Positions 52,483 to 60,756 of a stretch of 64,000 bases of DNA are shown here, in pieces. Each line of letters begins with the position of its first letter. The stretch's first letter is position 1. Below the pieces are notes generated by a model. It saw nothing but the letters and a program-made list of their open reading frames with translations, made no database searches and had not been told where the DNA came from. The position numbers and the translations under genes were made by a program. Source of the stretch: Allosalinactinospora lopnorensis (GTDB taxonomy: Bacteria; Actinomycetota; Actinomycetes; Streptosporangiales; Streptosporangiaceae); the NCBI RefSeq assembly GCF_000981225.1, contig NZ_LAJC01000016.1:27741-91740 (forward strand), given 5' to 3'.

Positions 52483-53729
52483 TGGCCGGCACCCCGGTGG
52501 GCGGGAACCGCCGCAACCGTCGCAAGCGCGCGAACGGCGACGGGAGTGTCTGGCAGCGCAAGGACGGCCGCTACGCCTATGCGGGCTACGTCCTGACCAC
52601 CGACGGCACGTACAAGCGGGTCCAGGGCTACGGCAGGGACCGCGACAACGCCCGGGCCAAGCTGAACAAGCTGCTCGCGGACTCCGAACAAGGCATCCCG
52701 GTCGCCTCGGAGAACTGGACGGTCGAACAGTTCCTGTCCTACTGGCTGGAGCACATCGTGCGGGCCGAACGGCGCCCCAAGACGGTGCAGGGGTACGAGG
52801 GGGTCATTCGCCGCCACCTCGTCCCCAGCCTGGGGAGGAAACGGCTCGGCAAGCTGACCGCTCGGGACGTCCGCACGTTCATCACGCGTATTCGGCAGGA
52901 GTGCCAGTGCTGCAGGAACGGGACGGACGCCGCCCGGTCTGAACCGGAGTGCTGCGCGCTGGAGGACAAGAGCTGCTGCGGCTCCACGCTCTCCCCGCGC
53001 ATGGTGCAGTCGATTCACGCGGTGCTGCGCAACGCCCTGGAATCGGCGGTGCGCGAGGAGATCATCCCGCGCAACGTGGCGAAGCTGGTCAAGGTCTCCC
53101 CTCCCCGCTACGGGGTGAACCGCGGGCTCGACGTTCCCCAGGCGAAGCGGCTGCTCAAGGTCGCCCGTGAGGATCGCTTCCACGCCCTGTACGTGCTGGC
53201 GCTGTGCCTGGGGCTGCGGCGCGGCGAACTGCTCGGGCTGCGGTGGGCGGACATCGACCTGGAGGCGGGCCGCCTGGAGGTCGTGCAGACGCTTCAGCGG
53301 GTCGGCGGGAGGCTTCAGCTCGTCCCGCCCAAGACGGACGACTCCTCCCGGACCGTCCCCCTCCCGGACCTGTGCGTGGAAGCACTCAGGGAGCATCGCA
53401 ATCGGCAGTTCGCCGAACGCTCGGACGCCTGGCCCGACTGGGAGGAACACGGGCTGGTCTTCCCGTCCAAGGTGGGCACTCCCCTGGAGCCGGACAACCT
53501 CCGGCGGAGCTGGGGGCCGCTGCGGGAGCGGGCCGGGCTCGGCGGGGTGCGCTTCCACGACCTCCGGCACACCTGCGTGACGCTGCTGCTGAACCTCGAC
53601 GTGCCGCCGCAGGTGGTCCGGGAGATCGTGGGGCACAGTGACATCGGGGTCACCATGTCGATCTACGCGCACGCCTCACTGGACGACAAGCGGCGGGCGC
53701 TCGGCAGGCTCGGGGACGCGCTCGGCTGA
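52482..53729 (+). CDS. int: Tyrosine integrase of the tRNA-Phe element
   Basis: 415 residues from ATG 52482. N-terminal arm-binding domain (GDGSVWQRKDGRYAYAGYVL), core-binding domain with a Cys-rich insertion (ECQCCRNG...ECCALEDKSCC) that is common in actinobacterial integrases, and the catalytic domain with GLRRGELLGL (Arg), HDLRHTCVTLL (His-x-x-Arg), GHSDIGVTMSIYAH (His and Tyr nucleophile). It recombines the 49-bp repeats at both ends. It ends 77 bp before the attR site. Confidence 0.95.
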   Translation: MAGTPVGGNRRNRRKRANGDGSVWQRKDGRYAYAGYVLTTDGTYKRVQGYGRDRDNARAKLNKLLADSEQGIPVASENWTVEQFLSYWLEHIVRAERRPKTVQGYEGVIRRHLVPSLGRKRLGKLTARDVRTFITRIRQECQCCRNGTDAARSEPECCALEDKSCCGSTLSPRMVQSIHAVLRNALESAVREEIIPRNVAKLVKVSPPRYGVNRGLDVPQAKRLLKVAREDRFHALYVLALCLGLRRGELLGLRWADIDLEAGRLEVVQTLQRVGGRLQLVPPKTDDSSRTVPLPDLCVEALREHRNRQFAERSDAWPDWEEHGLVFPSKVGTPLEPDNLRRSWGPLRERAGLGGVRFHDLRHTCVTLLLNLDVPPQVVREIVGHSDIGVTMSIYAHASLDDKRRALGRLGDALG

Positions 53730-53733
53730 TGCC

Positions 53734-53754
53734 GTTGCTGTCACGGTTGCTGTC
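53734..53754. repeat. Integrase arm-type repeats, right end
   Basis: GTTGCTGTC at 53734-53742 and 53746-53754, same unit and step as at 44634-44654, just behind the int stop. Confidence 0.6.
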
Positions 53755-53787
53755 AAAAAAGCCCGGCGCCTGTCCGGCTCCGGGCTT
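53754..53787 (-). terminator. Element-borne terminator behind tRNA-Phe
   Basis: AAGCCCGG/CCGGGCTT (53759-53766 with 53780-53787) followed on the minus strand by TTTTTT. It replaces the native terminator now 9 kb away; on the plus strand it may also end int. Confidence 0.75.
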
Positions 53788-53804
53788 CTTCGCTGGTTAT
53801 CAGA

Positions 53805-53853
53805 GGTGGGCAGGGGCGGGGTCGAACCGCCGACCTTCCGCTTTTCAGGCGGA
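53805..53853. repeat. attR of the tRNA-Phe element
   Basis: 49 bp identical to 44507-44555, here part of the intact tRNA-Phe gene. Confidence 0.93.
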
Positions 53854-53880
53854 CGCTCGTACCGACTGAGCTACCTGCCC
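53807..53880 (-). tRNA. tRNA-Phe (GAA)
   Basis: A complete cloverleaf on the minus strand: acceptor GGGCAGG/CCTGCCC, anticodon stem TCCGC/GCGGA with loop CTGAAAA (anticodon GAA), T-arm GGCGGTTCGACCCCGCC. 74 nt. Its 3' part comes from the integrated element. Confidence 0.95.
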
Positions 53881-53905
53881 CGGCCACACCGGACGGTGTG
53901 ACGAG

Positions 53906-53980
53906 CGGTCCTGACGGGATTTGAACCCGCGGCCTCCACCTTGACAGGGTGGCGAGCACTCCTAGCTGCTCCACAGGACC
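53906..53980 (-). tRNA. tRNA-Asp (GTC), second copy
   Basis: Identical over 75 nt to the copy at 39439; anticodon loop CTGTCAA. Part of the Glu-Asp-Phe tRNA row. Confidence 0.95.
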
Positions 53981-54090
53981 TTGCTTTCAGTTGTACGTCC
54001 CGCTCCCCACCCTGATCTGTCGGGGTGTCTTGCGTTCCGTTCTCCGTTGTCCATTCTGCCAGACCTTCGGCAGTGGTTTGACCGGAGTTG

Positions 54091-54163
54091 TACCCCCAAC
54101 CGGATTCGAACCGGCGTTACCGCCTTGAAAGGGCGGCGTCCTAGGCCACTAGACGATGGGGGC
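54091..54163 (-). tRNA. tRNA-Glu (TTC)
   Basis: Acceptor GCCCCCA/TGGGGGT, anticodon loop CTTTCAA (anticodon TTC), T-arm GCCGGTTCGAATCCGGT. 73 nt, minus strand, 110 bp before tRNA-Asp. Confidence 0.95.
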
Positions 54164-54286
54164 CTCGACGACGAACGAGCCGCCGTTTCCCGCTTCGCCT
54201 GCCGTCGGGGTCGGCTCAAGCATAGGGGAGATTCCAGTCCGGTGCCAACGCGGTTTCCATGCCGCCGACTCCCCGAAAGGCGCGGT

Positions 54287-55840
54287 TCATCCGGGATCGC
54301 CGGGTGTCTCGGTCGGCGTGGGCGGGCTCTCCCCGGGGGTGCCGGGCGTGACCGGAGGCGTCTCCGGGGGCGTGATCTCCCGTTCAGGATCCTCCTCGAT
54401 CTGCCGTTCGATCTGCGCGGATGTCAGGCCCGCGCCGCCGAGTGTGACGTTGTCCCACGCCTGCAGGCGCTTGGTCTCGGCGTCGAAGTAGAGGACCGAC
54501 GCCTCGTACGGCGTGGGCTCGTCGGTGTCGAGCCCCTGCAGGCCGGCGCCGCCGGTCGAGCCCTGTACGAGGTAGCGTGTGCCGGTCTCCTCGAGTTCGG
54601 ACCACCTGCGATGGCCATGCCCGGCGAGTACCAGCGGGACCTCACCGGTGAACGCCCGCGCCTGCACCGGGTCGTGCAGCACCGCGACGTCCACGGGCGG
54701 GTCCGCGTCGCGGAGCGCCGTGGCCTGCCTGGCCCCGATGGCCGCCACCTCGTCACTGTCCGGGTTGTCGGCCGCCTGGTCGGGTGTGAACCTGGGGTCG
54801 CCGGCCCCGTAGAAGTTGATGCCGGCGACCTCCTCGAAGTCGTCGTCGAGGACAACAGCGTTCGGCTGTGCCTCCACCGCCCGCTGGGTGCCCATGGAGT
54901 CGTGGCTGCCGCGCACCCACACATAGGGGATGTCCAGGTCTGCGATCTCGTCCGCGTAGGCGTCCTCGGCGGTGCTGCCCCGCTCGGTGAAATCACCGGA
55001 GTCGATGATCAGGTCCACCTGGAACTGGTCCTTCAGCGACCCGATGACATCCCAGGCGGCCGGATTGAGGTGCAGATCGGACACGTGCAGCGCACGGATC
55101 GTCGACTCCTCGTCCTCGTACACCGGAAGCGCCGACGTCACCTCGTACAGCCGTGAGACGTTGCCCACCAGGCCGGCGAGCTGCTCCTGGTACTCGGAGA
55201 ACCGCATAATGGCGCCCTCGGCGCTACCGACCACCTGCGGAGCGCCCGCGAGCAGCCCGGTATAGCGGGGCTCGGAGACGGAACTGGGGTTGAACGTGGC
55301 CGCGGCCACGCCGCCCGCGGTGGCGAACACCAGCAACGCAGAGAGCGCGCTTCCGGCCGCCCGGCGCCAGTCACGGAACAGCGCGAGGGCGACCAGTGCC
55401 GCGCCGAGAACCGCCGCCACAGCTGCCTGCACGAAGAGCTGGATCACCCCGCGCTGCACCTCGGCCCCGATACTGCTGGCCATCCGGTTGATCGCCTCGG
55501 GATTCTGGAACATCTCCTCGGCGGCGGCCAACCGGATCTCCGAGATCTTCGCCTCGAAGCGCAGCGGTGCGGCGTGCGTATCGAAAGCGAGATTGCCGAG
55601 CGGGGCGACGTTCACAACCGTCTCGCCCCGCAGGCTAGGGCTCACGCTAAGGTCGACGTCCGCGGGCCCGATCGGCGTGACCACCTGCCCCCCGAGGGCC
55701 AGTCCCAGCCACCCGCCAAGCACCCCCGCGATGATCACCACCGTGACCCGCCACACGAGGCCGTGGCGCAGTTGGGCGACCCTGGCGGCCAGAGCACGCA
55801 TCCTGGTGACGTTCAGTGCGGGTCTCAACCGGGAGAACAC
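54287..55840 (-). CDS. Metallophosphoesterase with N-terminal membrane region
   Basis: About 517 residues if started at GTG 55840. Helices at about residues 30-52, 160-180 and 185-205 precede a calcineurin-like phosphoesterase domain: LHVSDLHLNP (DxH), IIDSGDFTERGS (GD), WVRGSHDSMG (GNHD variant GSHD), VLHDPVQARAF and LAGHGHRRW (GHxH). A Pro/Thr-rich tail ends the protein. It is a membrane phosphoesterase of unknown substrate. The GTG lies 7 bp behind a CATTAT -10, so the mRNA may be leaderless; ATG 55801 is an alternative. The GNHD Asn is Ser here. Confidence 0.82.
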   Translation of the reverse strand: MFSRLRPALNVTRMRALAARVAQLRHGLVWRVTVVIIAGVLGGWLGLALGGQVVTPIGPADVDLSVSPSLRGETVVNVAPLGNLAFDTHAAPLRFEAKISEIRLAAAEEMFQNPEAINRMASSIGAEVQRGVIQLFVQAAVAAVLGAALVALALFRDWRRAAGSALSALLVFATAGGVAAATFNPSSVSEPRYTGLLAGAPQVVGSAEGAIMRFSEYQEQLAGLVGNVSRLYEVTSALPVYEDEESTIRALHVSDLHLNPAAWDVIGSLKDQFQVDLIIDSGDFTERGSTAEDAYADEIADLDIPYVWVRGSHDSMGTQRAVEAQPNAVVLDDDFEEVAGINFYGAGDPRFTPDQAADNPDSDEVAAIGARQATALRDADPPVDVAVLHDPVQARAFTGEVPLVLAGHGHRRWSELEETGTRYLVQGSTGGAGLQGLDTDEPTPYEASVLYFDAETKRLQAWDNVTLGGAGLTSAQIERQIEEDPEREITPPETPPVTPGTPGESPPTPTETPGDPG

Positions 55841-55846
55841 CCTTCC

Positions 55847-55852
55847 ATAATG
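55847..55852 (-). promoter_or_regulatory. Candidate -10 of the metallophosphoesterase gene
   Basis: CATTAT on the minus strand; a start seven bases on would coincide with GTG 55840. Confidence 0.35.
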
Positions 55853-55968
55853 CCCACGTGCGATCTTCCGCCCAACGCTCTCTCCGGAGGACCGGGCGGA
55901 TGCGGCGGCAGGCGCGGTGGCACGCCCCACTGAGCCCACCTTCCCCCATGTGACGCACAATACGAAGC

Positions 55969-56313
55969 GTGGTGGAACTCTCACGCGAACGCTTCGAAGG
56001 GCTCGTCGGTGATGCGCTTGACGCCATCCCGAGCGATCTGACGCAGTTCATGGACAATGTCGTGATCACTCTCGCCGACGCTCCCCCGGAACCCGGGCTG
56101 CTCGGCCTGTACGAAGGAATCCCCCTAACGGAACGGGGCGACGGTTACGCGGGCGTGCTGCCTGACCAGATCTTCATCTACTGGCTGGAGATCTGCGCCA
56201 TCTGCGACACTCCAGAACAGGTGGTGGAGGAGGTACGCATAACCGTAGTCCATGAGATCGCGCACCATTTCGGAATCGAGGACGCCCGACTGCGCGAACT
56301 CGGCTGGGGCTAG
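55969..56313 (+). CDS. Zincin-like metallopeptidase family protein
   Basis: 114 residues from GTG 55969. The zinc motif is VVHEIAHHFGIEDARL near the C-terminus, with IFIYWLEICAICDTPEQVVE before it. This is the small zincin family (PF06262) common in actinobacteria; substrates are unknown. It is divergent from the phosphoesterase gene. Confidence 0.9.
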   Translation: MVELSRERFEGLVGDALDAIPSDLTQFMDNVVITLADAPPEPGLLGLYEGIPLTERGDGYAGVLPDQIFIYWLEICAICDTPEQVVEEVRITVVHEIAHHFGIEDARLRELGWG

Positions 56314-56528
56314 GTCTAGAGCGGCTCCGGCCTCCATCGCAGGTGCCTGGGCTCGGAGCATGCCCGGGATTGAGTCCTCCCATATTCACTGTTTATGGTC
56401 ACGGCCTGCAACAGATCGGATACGAATTCCCACGAACAGCTTGCGGAACGACACCCGGATCGGGAACGGTAGGTCATCGGGCAACAACCGAGAGTGACAC
56501 CACTGTGATCCAGCAAGGGAGTCGCCGG

Positions 56529-57902
56529 GTGGGTAAGCCGCAAATGGGCAGCCACGAATTCACCGTTCCTACTCAGAGCTGCGCAGACGTCGCCCCCCTC
56601 CCCGCAGAGCGGCAGAACGCCGAGCAGGCCGAGGCGACACCCTCCAGGCCGCCCCCCTCATCGTCGGACTGGCGCGACAGCTACCGCGACGTCATCCGCG
56701 TCCGCGAGTTCCAGGCGCTGTGGTTCGCCCACGCACTGTCCATGACCGGCAGCTACCTGCTCAACATCGCCGTAACGGTGCTCGTCTACCAGCAGACGGC
56801 CTCAGCGCTCGCGGCGGGGGTCACGCTGGCCCTGACCTTCCTCCCGCAGGTCGTCGGCGGCCCTTTACTGTCCGGACTCGCGGACCTCTACCCGCGCCGC
56901 CGGGTGATCATCGTCAGCGACGTGCTCCGCGCCGTTCTGATCGTCGCCGTCGGCATACCGGGACTCCCCATCTGGGCGATCTGGCTCTTGCTGTTCCTCT
57001 CGATCCTGCCCATGGTCCCGTTCACCGCCGCCCGCGCCGCCCTCCTGGCCGAGATCGTCCAGGGAGAGTGCTACATCGCCGGGTCGGCCATAATCAACAT
57101 GACCTCCCAGGCCGGAACCCTCGTCGGACTCGCGGCGGGTGGCTGGGTGATCGCCACGGTCGGCCCCAACTCGGCTGTGATGTACAACGGGCTGACGTTC
57201 CTGATCGCCAGCGCTATCGTCCGCCTCGGCGTGCGCCCGCGCCCGGCACCTCTCGGCGGCGGCGAGGAAAGCCCCACTCTGTGGCAGGTCACCCGCGACG
57301 GCACCCGTCTCGTCTTCCAAGACCCCCGACTACGCACGCTCGGATTGTTCGCCTGGCTGGCCAGCTTCTACATGGTCCCCTACGGCCTGGCCAACCCGCT
57401 CGTCGACGAGGTCGGCGGCGGACCGACCGCCGCCGGAATGATCATGGCCGGCCCCTCCATGGGCGCGATGCTCGGCGGTTTCGTGCTGACCCGGTTGATC
57501 AGTCCGGATGTTCGGATGCGGCTCATCGGGCCGTTGGCCGTCATCGCCTCCGTCCCCCTGCTGCTGTGGCTTCTGCATCCGCCGATATGGGCGATGGTCG
57601 CCCTGCTCGTGGTCTCCGGCATGGCCGCCTCGTACCAGTTCGTGGCCAATGCCGCCTTTGTGCTGTGCGTTCCCGCCGAAGGCCGGGGGCTGGCCTTCGG
57701 TCTGGTCGCCGCGGGCTTGCAGGCCGCGCAGGGAATCGGTATCGCCCTTGGCAGCCTTCTCGCGGAGAGCGCCGGAACACACGCCGTCGTCGCAGTCGCG
57801 GGCGTGCTGGGGATCGCCGGTGCGGCGGCACTGGCCATCCCCTGGTCACGACTTTACGCGGGAGCCGTCACGCTCATGCACCAGCACGAGCCGGCGGAGT
57901 GA
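56529..57902 (+). CDS. MFS transporter
   Basis: 457 residues from GTG 56529 (AAGGGAG upstream); the frame is open to 56343. Twelve membrane helices. The loop between helices 2 and 3 has SGLADLYPRRRVIIVSDVLR, the motif A of the family (GxLaDRxxRR). The style is that of the enterobactin exporter-like/DHA3 group of drug or siderophore exporters. Substrate unknown. The N-terminal 60 residues are soluble and acidic. Confidence 0.87.
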   Translation: MGKPQMGSHEFTVPTQSCADVAPLPAERQNAEQAEATPSRPPPSSSDWRDSYRDVIRVREFQALWFAHALSMTGSYLLNIAVTVLVYQQTASALAAGVTLALTFLPQVVGGPLLSGLADLYPRRRVIIVSDVLRAVLIVAVGIPGLPIWAIWLLLFLSILPMVPFTAARAALLAEIVQGECYIAGSAIINMTSQAGTLVGLAAGGWVIATVGPNSAVMYNGLTFLIASAIVRLGVRPRPAPLGGGEESPTLWQVTRDGTRLVFQDPRLRTLGLFAWLASFYMVPYGLANPLVDEVGGGPTAAGMIMAGPSMGAMLGGFVLTRLISPDVRMRLIGPLAVIASVPLLLWLLHPPIWAMVALLVVSGMAASYQFVANAAFVLCVPAEGRGLAFGLVAAGLQAAQGIGIALGSLLAESAGTHAVVAVAGVLGIAGAAALAIPWSRLYAGAVTLMHQHEPAE

Positions 57903-58334
57903 CCCGGAACCACGGGGCTGGAGAGCGGTCAGAGGTCGGACTTCTTGCCCTGGAGGCTGATCCGGGCGGGGAAACGAGACTCTCCGGGCGTCTCCGACGC
58001 CGCGAAACGCCTTGCGGTGCGGGGCGTCTGCGTTCGCGTGAGTTCGCTTCGGACCGTGGTCTTCGGCCCTCGTGTGGCTCCCCAGGTATGCGGCCCTCTG
58101 CTTCACGCTTTCCGGAGTGCTCTCCTGTCCGCCCCCGCCATTACGATCTGATCGAATAACCGGCTCCCACGCGCGGTGATCCATCGAACGCGGGACCGGT
58201 TTCTGCGTGTCCGGATGCATGGCGGGCTTCCGCGCAACCGGTACGAGACTGTGACCTGCACTCTCAACATGAGAAGGGCTCAAGGACGGGGCTTTCTCCA
58301 GGAGGGCTCGGTGGGTGTGAAGTAGCATTGGGCC
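57903..58334. other. 430-bp spacer without a firm gene
   Basis: No gene is supported. A 19-bp sequence (57936-57954) also occurs at 61010-61028 inside the end of the PspC gene; on the minus strand it would encode the same GKKSDL-stop end, so it may be the remnant of a similar gene. Confidence 0.35.
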
Positions 58335-58988
58335 GTGATTCGGGTGCTCATGGCCGACGACGAGGCGATGTTCCGCGCCGGTATACGGGCGGTCCTGTCG
58401 TCCTCGCCCGACCTCGAGGTCGTGGCCGAGGCCGCCGACGGGCGCCAGGCCGTCCAGGAGGCCCGTGCGCACCGCCCAGACGTCGTGCTCCTGGACATCC
58501 GCATGCCCGCCCTCGACGGACTGAGCGCGGCGGCCGAGCTGCGCCGGGCCGTGCCGGAAACCGCCGCCGTCGTGCTGACCACGTTCTCCGAGGACGAGTA
58601 CGTGACCTCGGCTCTGGAGGCCGGGGTGAGCGGATTCCTGCTCAAGTCCGGCGATCCGTATGAGCTCATGTCCGCGGTACGGGCCGCTCACGACGGGGCC
58701 GCCTTCCTGGCGCCGAAGGTCGCCCACCAGCTCATCACGAGGCTCAGTGGCGGACTGATGGCACGCCAGCGGAACACGCAGGCCCGGGTCGACGCTCTGA
58801 CGCCACGGGAACGGGACGTGTTGGCGCTGGTCGGTGAGGGGATGTCGAACGCGGAGATCGGGCGCCGCCTGTTCCTGGTCGAGGGAACGGTGAAGGTGCA
58901 CGTCAGCGCCGTGTTGGCCCGCCTAGGCGTGCGGAACCGGGTGCAGGCCCGCGGTCTTGGCGCACGAGGCGGGCATCGTTGCGGGTGA
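58335..58988 (+). CDS. NarL/LuxR-type response regulator, end probably frameshifted
   Basis: 217 residues: receiver with Asp in VVLLDIRMPALDG and Lys in GFLLKSGDP, then LuxR helix-turn-helix LTPRERDVLALVGEGMSNAE and TVKVHVSAVLARLGVRNRVQ. After NRVQA the tail reads RGLGARGG; with one C less at 58948-58950 it becomes AAVLAHEAGIVAGEG, the normal ending, with stop at 58995. Thus one extra base is likely. Its partner kinase may be the truncated gene at 59859. Confidence 0.88.
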   Translation: MIRVLMADDEAMFRAGIRAVLSSSPDLEVVAEAADGRQAVQEARAHRPDVVLLDIRMPALDGLSAAAELRRAVPETAAVVLTTFSEDEYVTSALEAGVSGFLLKSGDPYELMSAVRAAHDGAAFLAPKVAHQLITRLSGGLMARQRNTQARVDALTPRERDVLALVGEGMSNAEIGRRLFLVEGTVKVHVSAVLARLGVRNRVQARGLGARGGHRCG

Positions 58989-59055
58989 GGGCTGAAGGTC
59001 GTGCGTGGGCCCCTGCGGAGAAGGTCCTTCCGCCGAGGCCCGGAGTCCTTCGGCG

Positions 59056-59820
59056 TCAGGCGTCTCGGCCGCGCAGTGCCCACGCGCCGACGGCCACGGC
59101 TGCGGCGGCCCAGGCGACCAGCACGAGGGCGTACTCCCACTCGCCGGTCATGAGCCGCCACCCGGCCTGGGCCGGGGTCCAGCCGACAAGCGTGTTCAGG
59201 AACGGCGCGACGAACCGTTCGGAGGCCAGACGCAGCAGCTCGGGCACGACCAGCAGGAGCATGACGGTGACGGTCAGCGCTCCGGCGGTGCGGCGGACCA
59301 GGGCACCGATGCCCAGGGCGACGACGGCCAGCAGCCCCAGGTAGATCCCCGTGGCGAGCGCCTGGGTGGCGATGTCGGCGGCCACGCGGCCGAGCTCGCC
59401 GTAGCGGACGGCGGCCACGGCCACGCCCATGCCCAGGGACGCTGCGATCGCGCCGACGACGAGCGCGGCGATCGCGGTGACGATCGCCTTCGCGACCATG
59501 ACCCGGCCACGGGAGGGGGTGGCGGCGAAGGTCACGGTGATCAAGCGGGTGGCCAGCTCACTGGTGATCACGAGCAGGCCGAACGCGGCGATGAGGTACT
59601 GGCCGAAGTAGCTCACGGCGGCCAGACCCACGGTCAGGGAGCGCATCGACGCGGCGTCGCCGTCGTCCAGCACCGCCATCGCCAGCAGAATGGCCAGCAG
59701 CCCGCCCGCGAACCACCAGGTGGACCGCACCGTGGCGAGCTTGAGCCATTCGGCGGCGACGGCGTCGCGCAGGCCGAGCGGGTGTCCCGCGGTGGCCGGG
59801 GCGGGAGCGGTGGCGGTCAT
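59056..59820 (-). CDS. ABC-2 type transporter permease
   Basis: 254 residues from ATG 59820, behind AAGGAGGG. Six membrane helices; LRDAVAAEWLKLATVRSTWW at the start and ELATRLITVTFAATPSRGRV in the first loop are typical of ABC-2 permeases that work with a separate ATPase. The ATPase gene expected next to it is missing here; instead a truncated kinase gene begins 38 bp away on the other strand. Probably a drug or peptide exporter subunit left without its partner. Confidence 0.82.
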   Translation of the reverse strand: MTATAPAPATAGHPLGLRDAVAAEWLKLATVRSTWWFAGGLLAILLAMAVLDDGDAASMRSLTVGLAAVSYFGQYLIAAFGLLVITSELATRLITVTFAATPSRGRVMVAKAIVTAIAALVVGAIAASLGMGVAVAAVRYGELGRVAADIATQALATGIYLGLLAVVALGIGALVRRTAGALTVTVMLLLVVPELLRLASERFVAPFLNTLVGWTPAQAGWRLMTGEWEYALVLVAWAAAAVAVGAWALRGRDA

Positions 59821-59858
59821 CGGGAGCCCTCCTTCGTGGCGGCGGTGAACTGGTCGGT

Positions 59859-60541
59859 GTGGACGTGCTGCTGTGGCTGGTCGCGGTCGCGCCGCTGTGG
59901 CTGGCCGACGATCCACTGCCCGAGCACGCGTGGATCACTCTGCCGGTGCTGCGGGTGATCGCGGCGGTGCTGCTCGCCGTGGCGACGGTGGTCTCCCGGC
60001 GCTGGCCGCTGGCCGCGGCCGCACTGCCCCTGGCGTTCGGGATGGCCGTCGCCGGGCAGGTCTACGTCGCACAGTTGGCCCTGGCGGTCATCGTGTTCGC
60101 CTTTCTGCTCGGACGCCGCACGGTGGGCCGTGCGGCGGGGATCCGGTTGGCCGCGCTGCTCGCCGTCGCCAGTGCGGCCCTGGTGGCCGCGTCTGGAGCG
60201 TCGTCGGGAGAGGACTGGTTCACCGCCGCCAGCACCCTGCTGCTGATGGTGGTGATCCCCTGGGCGGTGGGCCAGTACCTGCGCCAGCAGGCCGAACTGG
60301 CCGCGTCCGGGTTCGAACTGGCCGCGCGACTCGAGCGCGAGCACGCCCGTGCGGCCGGACGGGAGCGCTTGCGCGAGCGTGCCCGTATCGCCGCCGATAT
60401 GCACGACGCCTTGGGGCACGAGCTCAGCCTGCTGGCCGTCCAAGCCTCGGCGCTCCAGGTCGCCGCGGACGTCGACCCCGAGGTGCGGAGGGCCGCCGCC
60501 GAGCTGCGCGCGTCGGCGGCCGGCGCCGGCTGCGCCGCGGT
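59859..60541 (+). pseudogene. Histidine kinase gene truncated after the dimerisation domain
   Basis: From GTG 59859: about five membrane helices (LPVLRVIAAVLLAVATVVSR and others), then the HisKA_3 block ARIAADMHDALGHELSLLAV with the phospho-His, to RRAAAELRASAAGA. There the kinase sequence stops and the whole ATPase domain is missing. What follows in another frame (LLGTFWAPAILGTVLVLVFL, to stop 60622) is the last helix of an unrelated membrane protein. A deletion or recombination joined the two. The kinase cannot be active. Confidence 0.8.
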
Positions 60542-60622
60542 CTGCTCGGGACCTTCTGGGCGCCCGCTATCCTGGGAACCGTGCTGGTGCTGGTGTTCCT
60601 CCTCCTGGGCGGAACGCTCTGA
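60542..60622 (+). pseudogene. C-terminal remnant of a membrane protein
   Basis: The frame RRGLLGTFWAPAILGTVLVL with a Leu-rich helix and a GGTL-stop end follows the truncated kinase in a different frame. It looks like the last helix of a transporter or membrane enzyme. Origin unknown. Confidence 0.5.
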
Positions 60623-60662
60623 AGGTGAAGCCTGGATGGACGGTCCTACGTGCTGGGGGCGC

Positions 60663-60755
60663 CTACGGCACTTCCCGCTTCGCGGCGTCGAGGAAAACGC
60701 GCCATTCGGCGAGGTCGACGTGCTCAAAGAGCACCGGATCCGGCAGAACCGCCAG
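60663..60755 (-). pseudogene. DUF397-like C-terminal remnant
   Basis: On the minus strand AVLPDPVLFEHVDLAEWRVF ends LDAAKREVP before TAG 60663. The blocks recall the end of DUF397 proteins (partners of XRE regulators). Only about 30 residues remain. Confidence 0.5.
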
Positions 60756-60756
60756 C

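Larger units (their letters stand above)
44507..53853. mobile_element. Integrative element of the AICE (pSAM2-like) type in tRNA-Phe
   Basis: The two ends are 49-bp identical direct repeats: 44507-44555 holds the 3' half of a tRNA-Phe gene without the rest, 53805-53853 is part of the intact tRNA-Phe. Inside, on the plus strand, are a Pra-like gene, an FtsK-type translocase, a RepSA-like initiator, Xis and a tyrosine integrase next to the right end. This is the standard backbone of actinomycete integrative and conjugative elements, which excise, replicate by rolling circle and move double-stranded DNA between hyphae. Size about 9.3 kb. Cargo: XRE regulator, ABM protein, ATPase, class IV aminotransferase. 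Confidence 0.92.

Noticed and set aside
56720..58159. A 479-codon ORF within the MFS gene
   Set aside because: Arg/Pro-rich shadow frame; the MFS frame has clear membrane helices.
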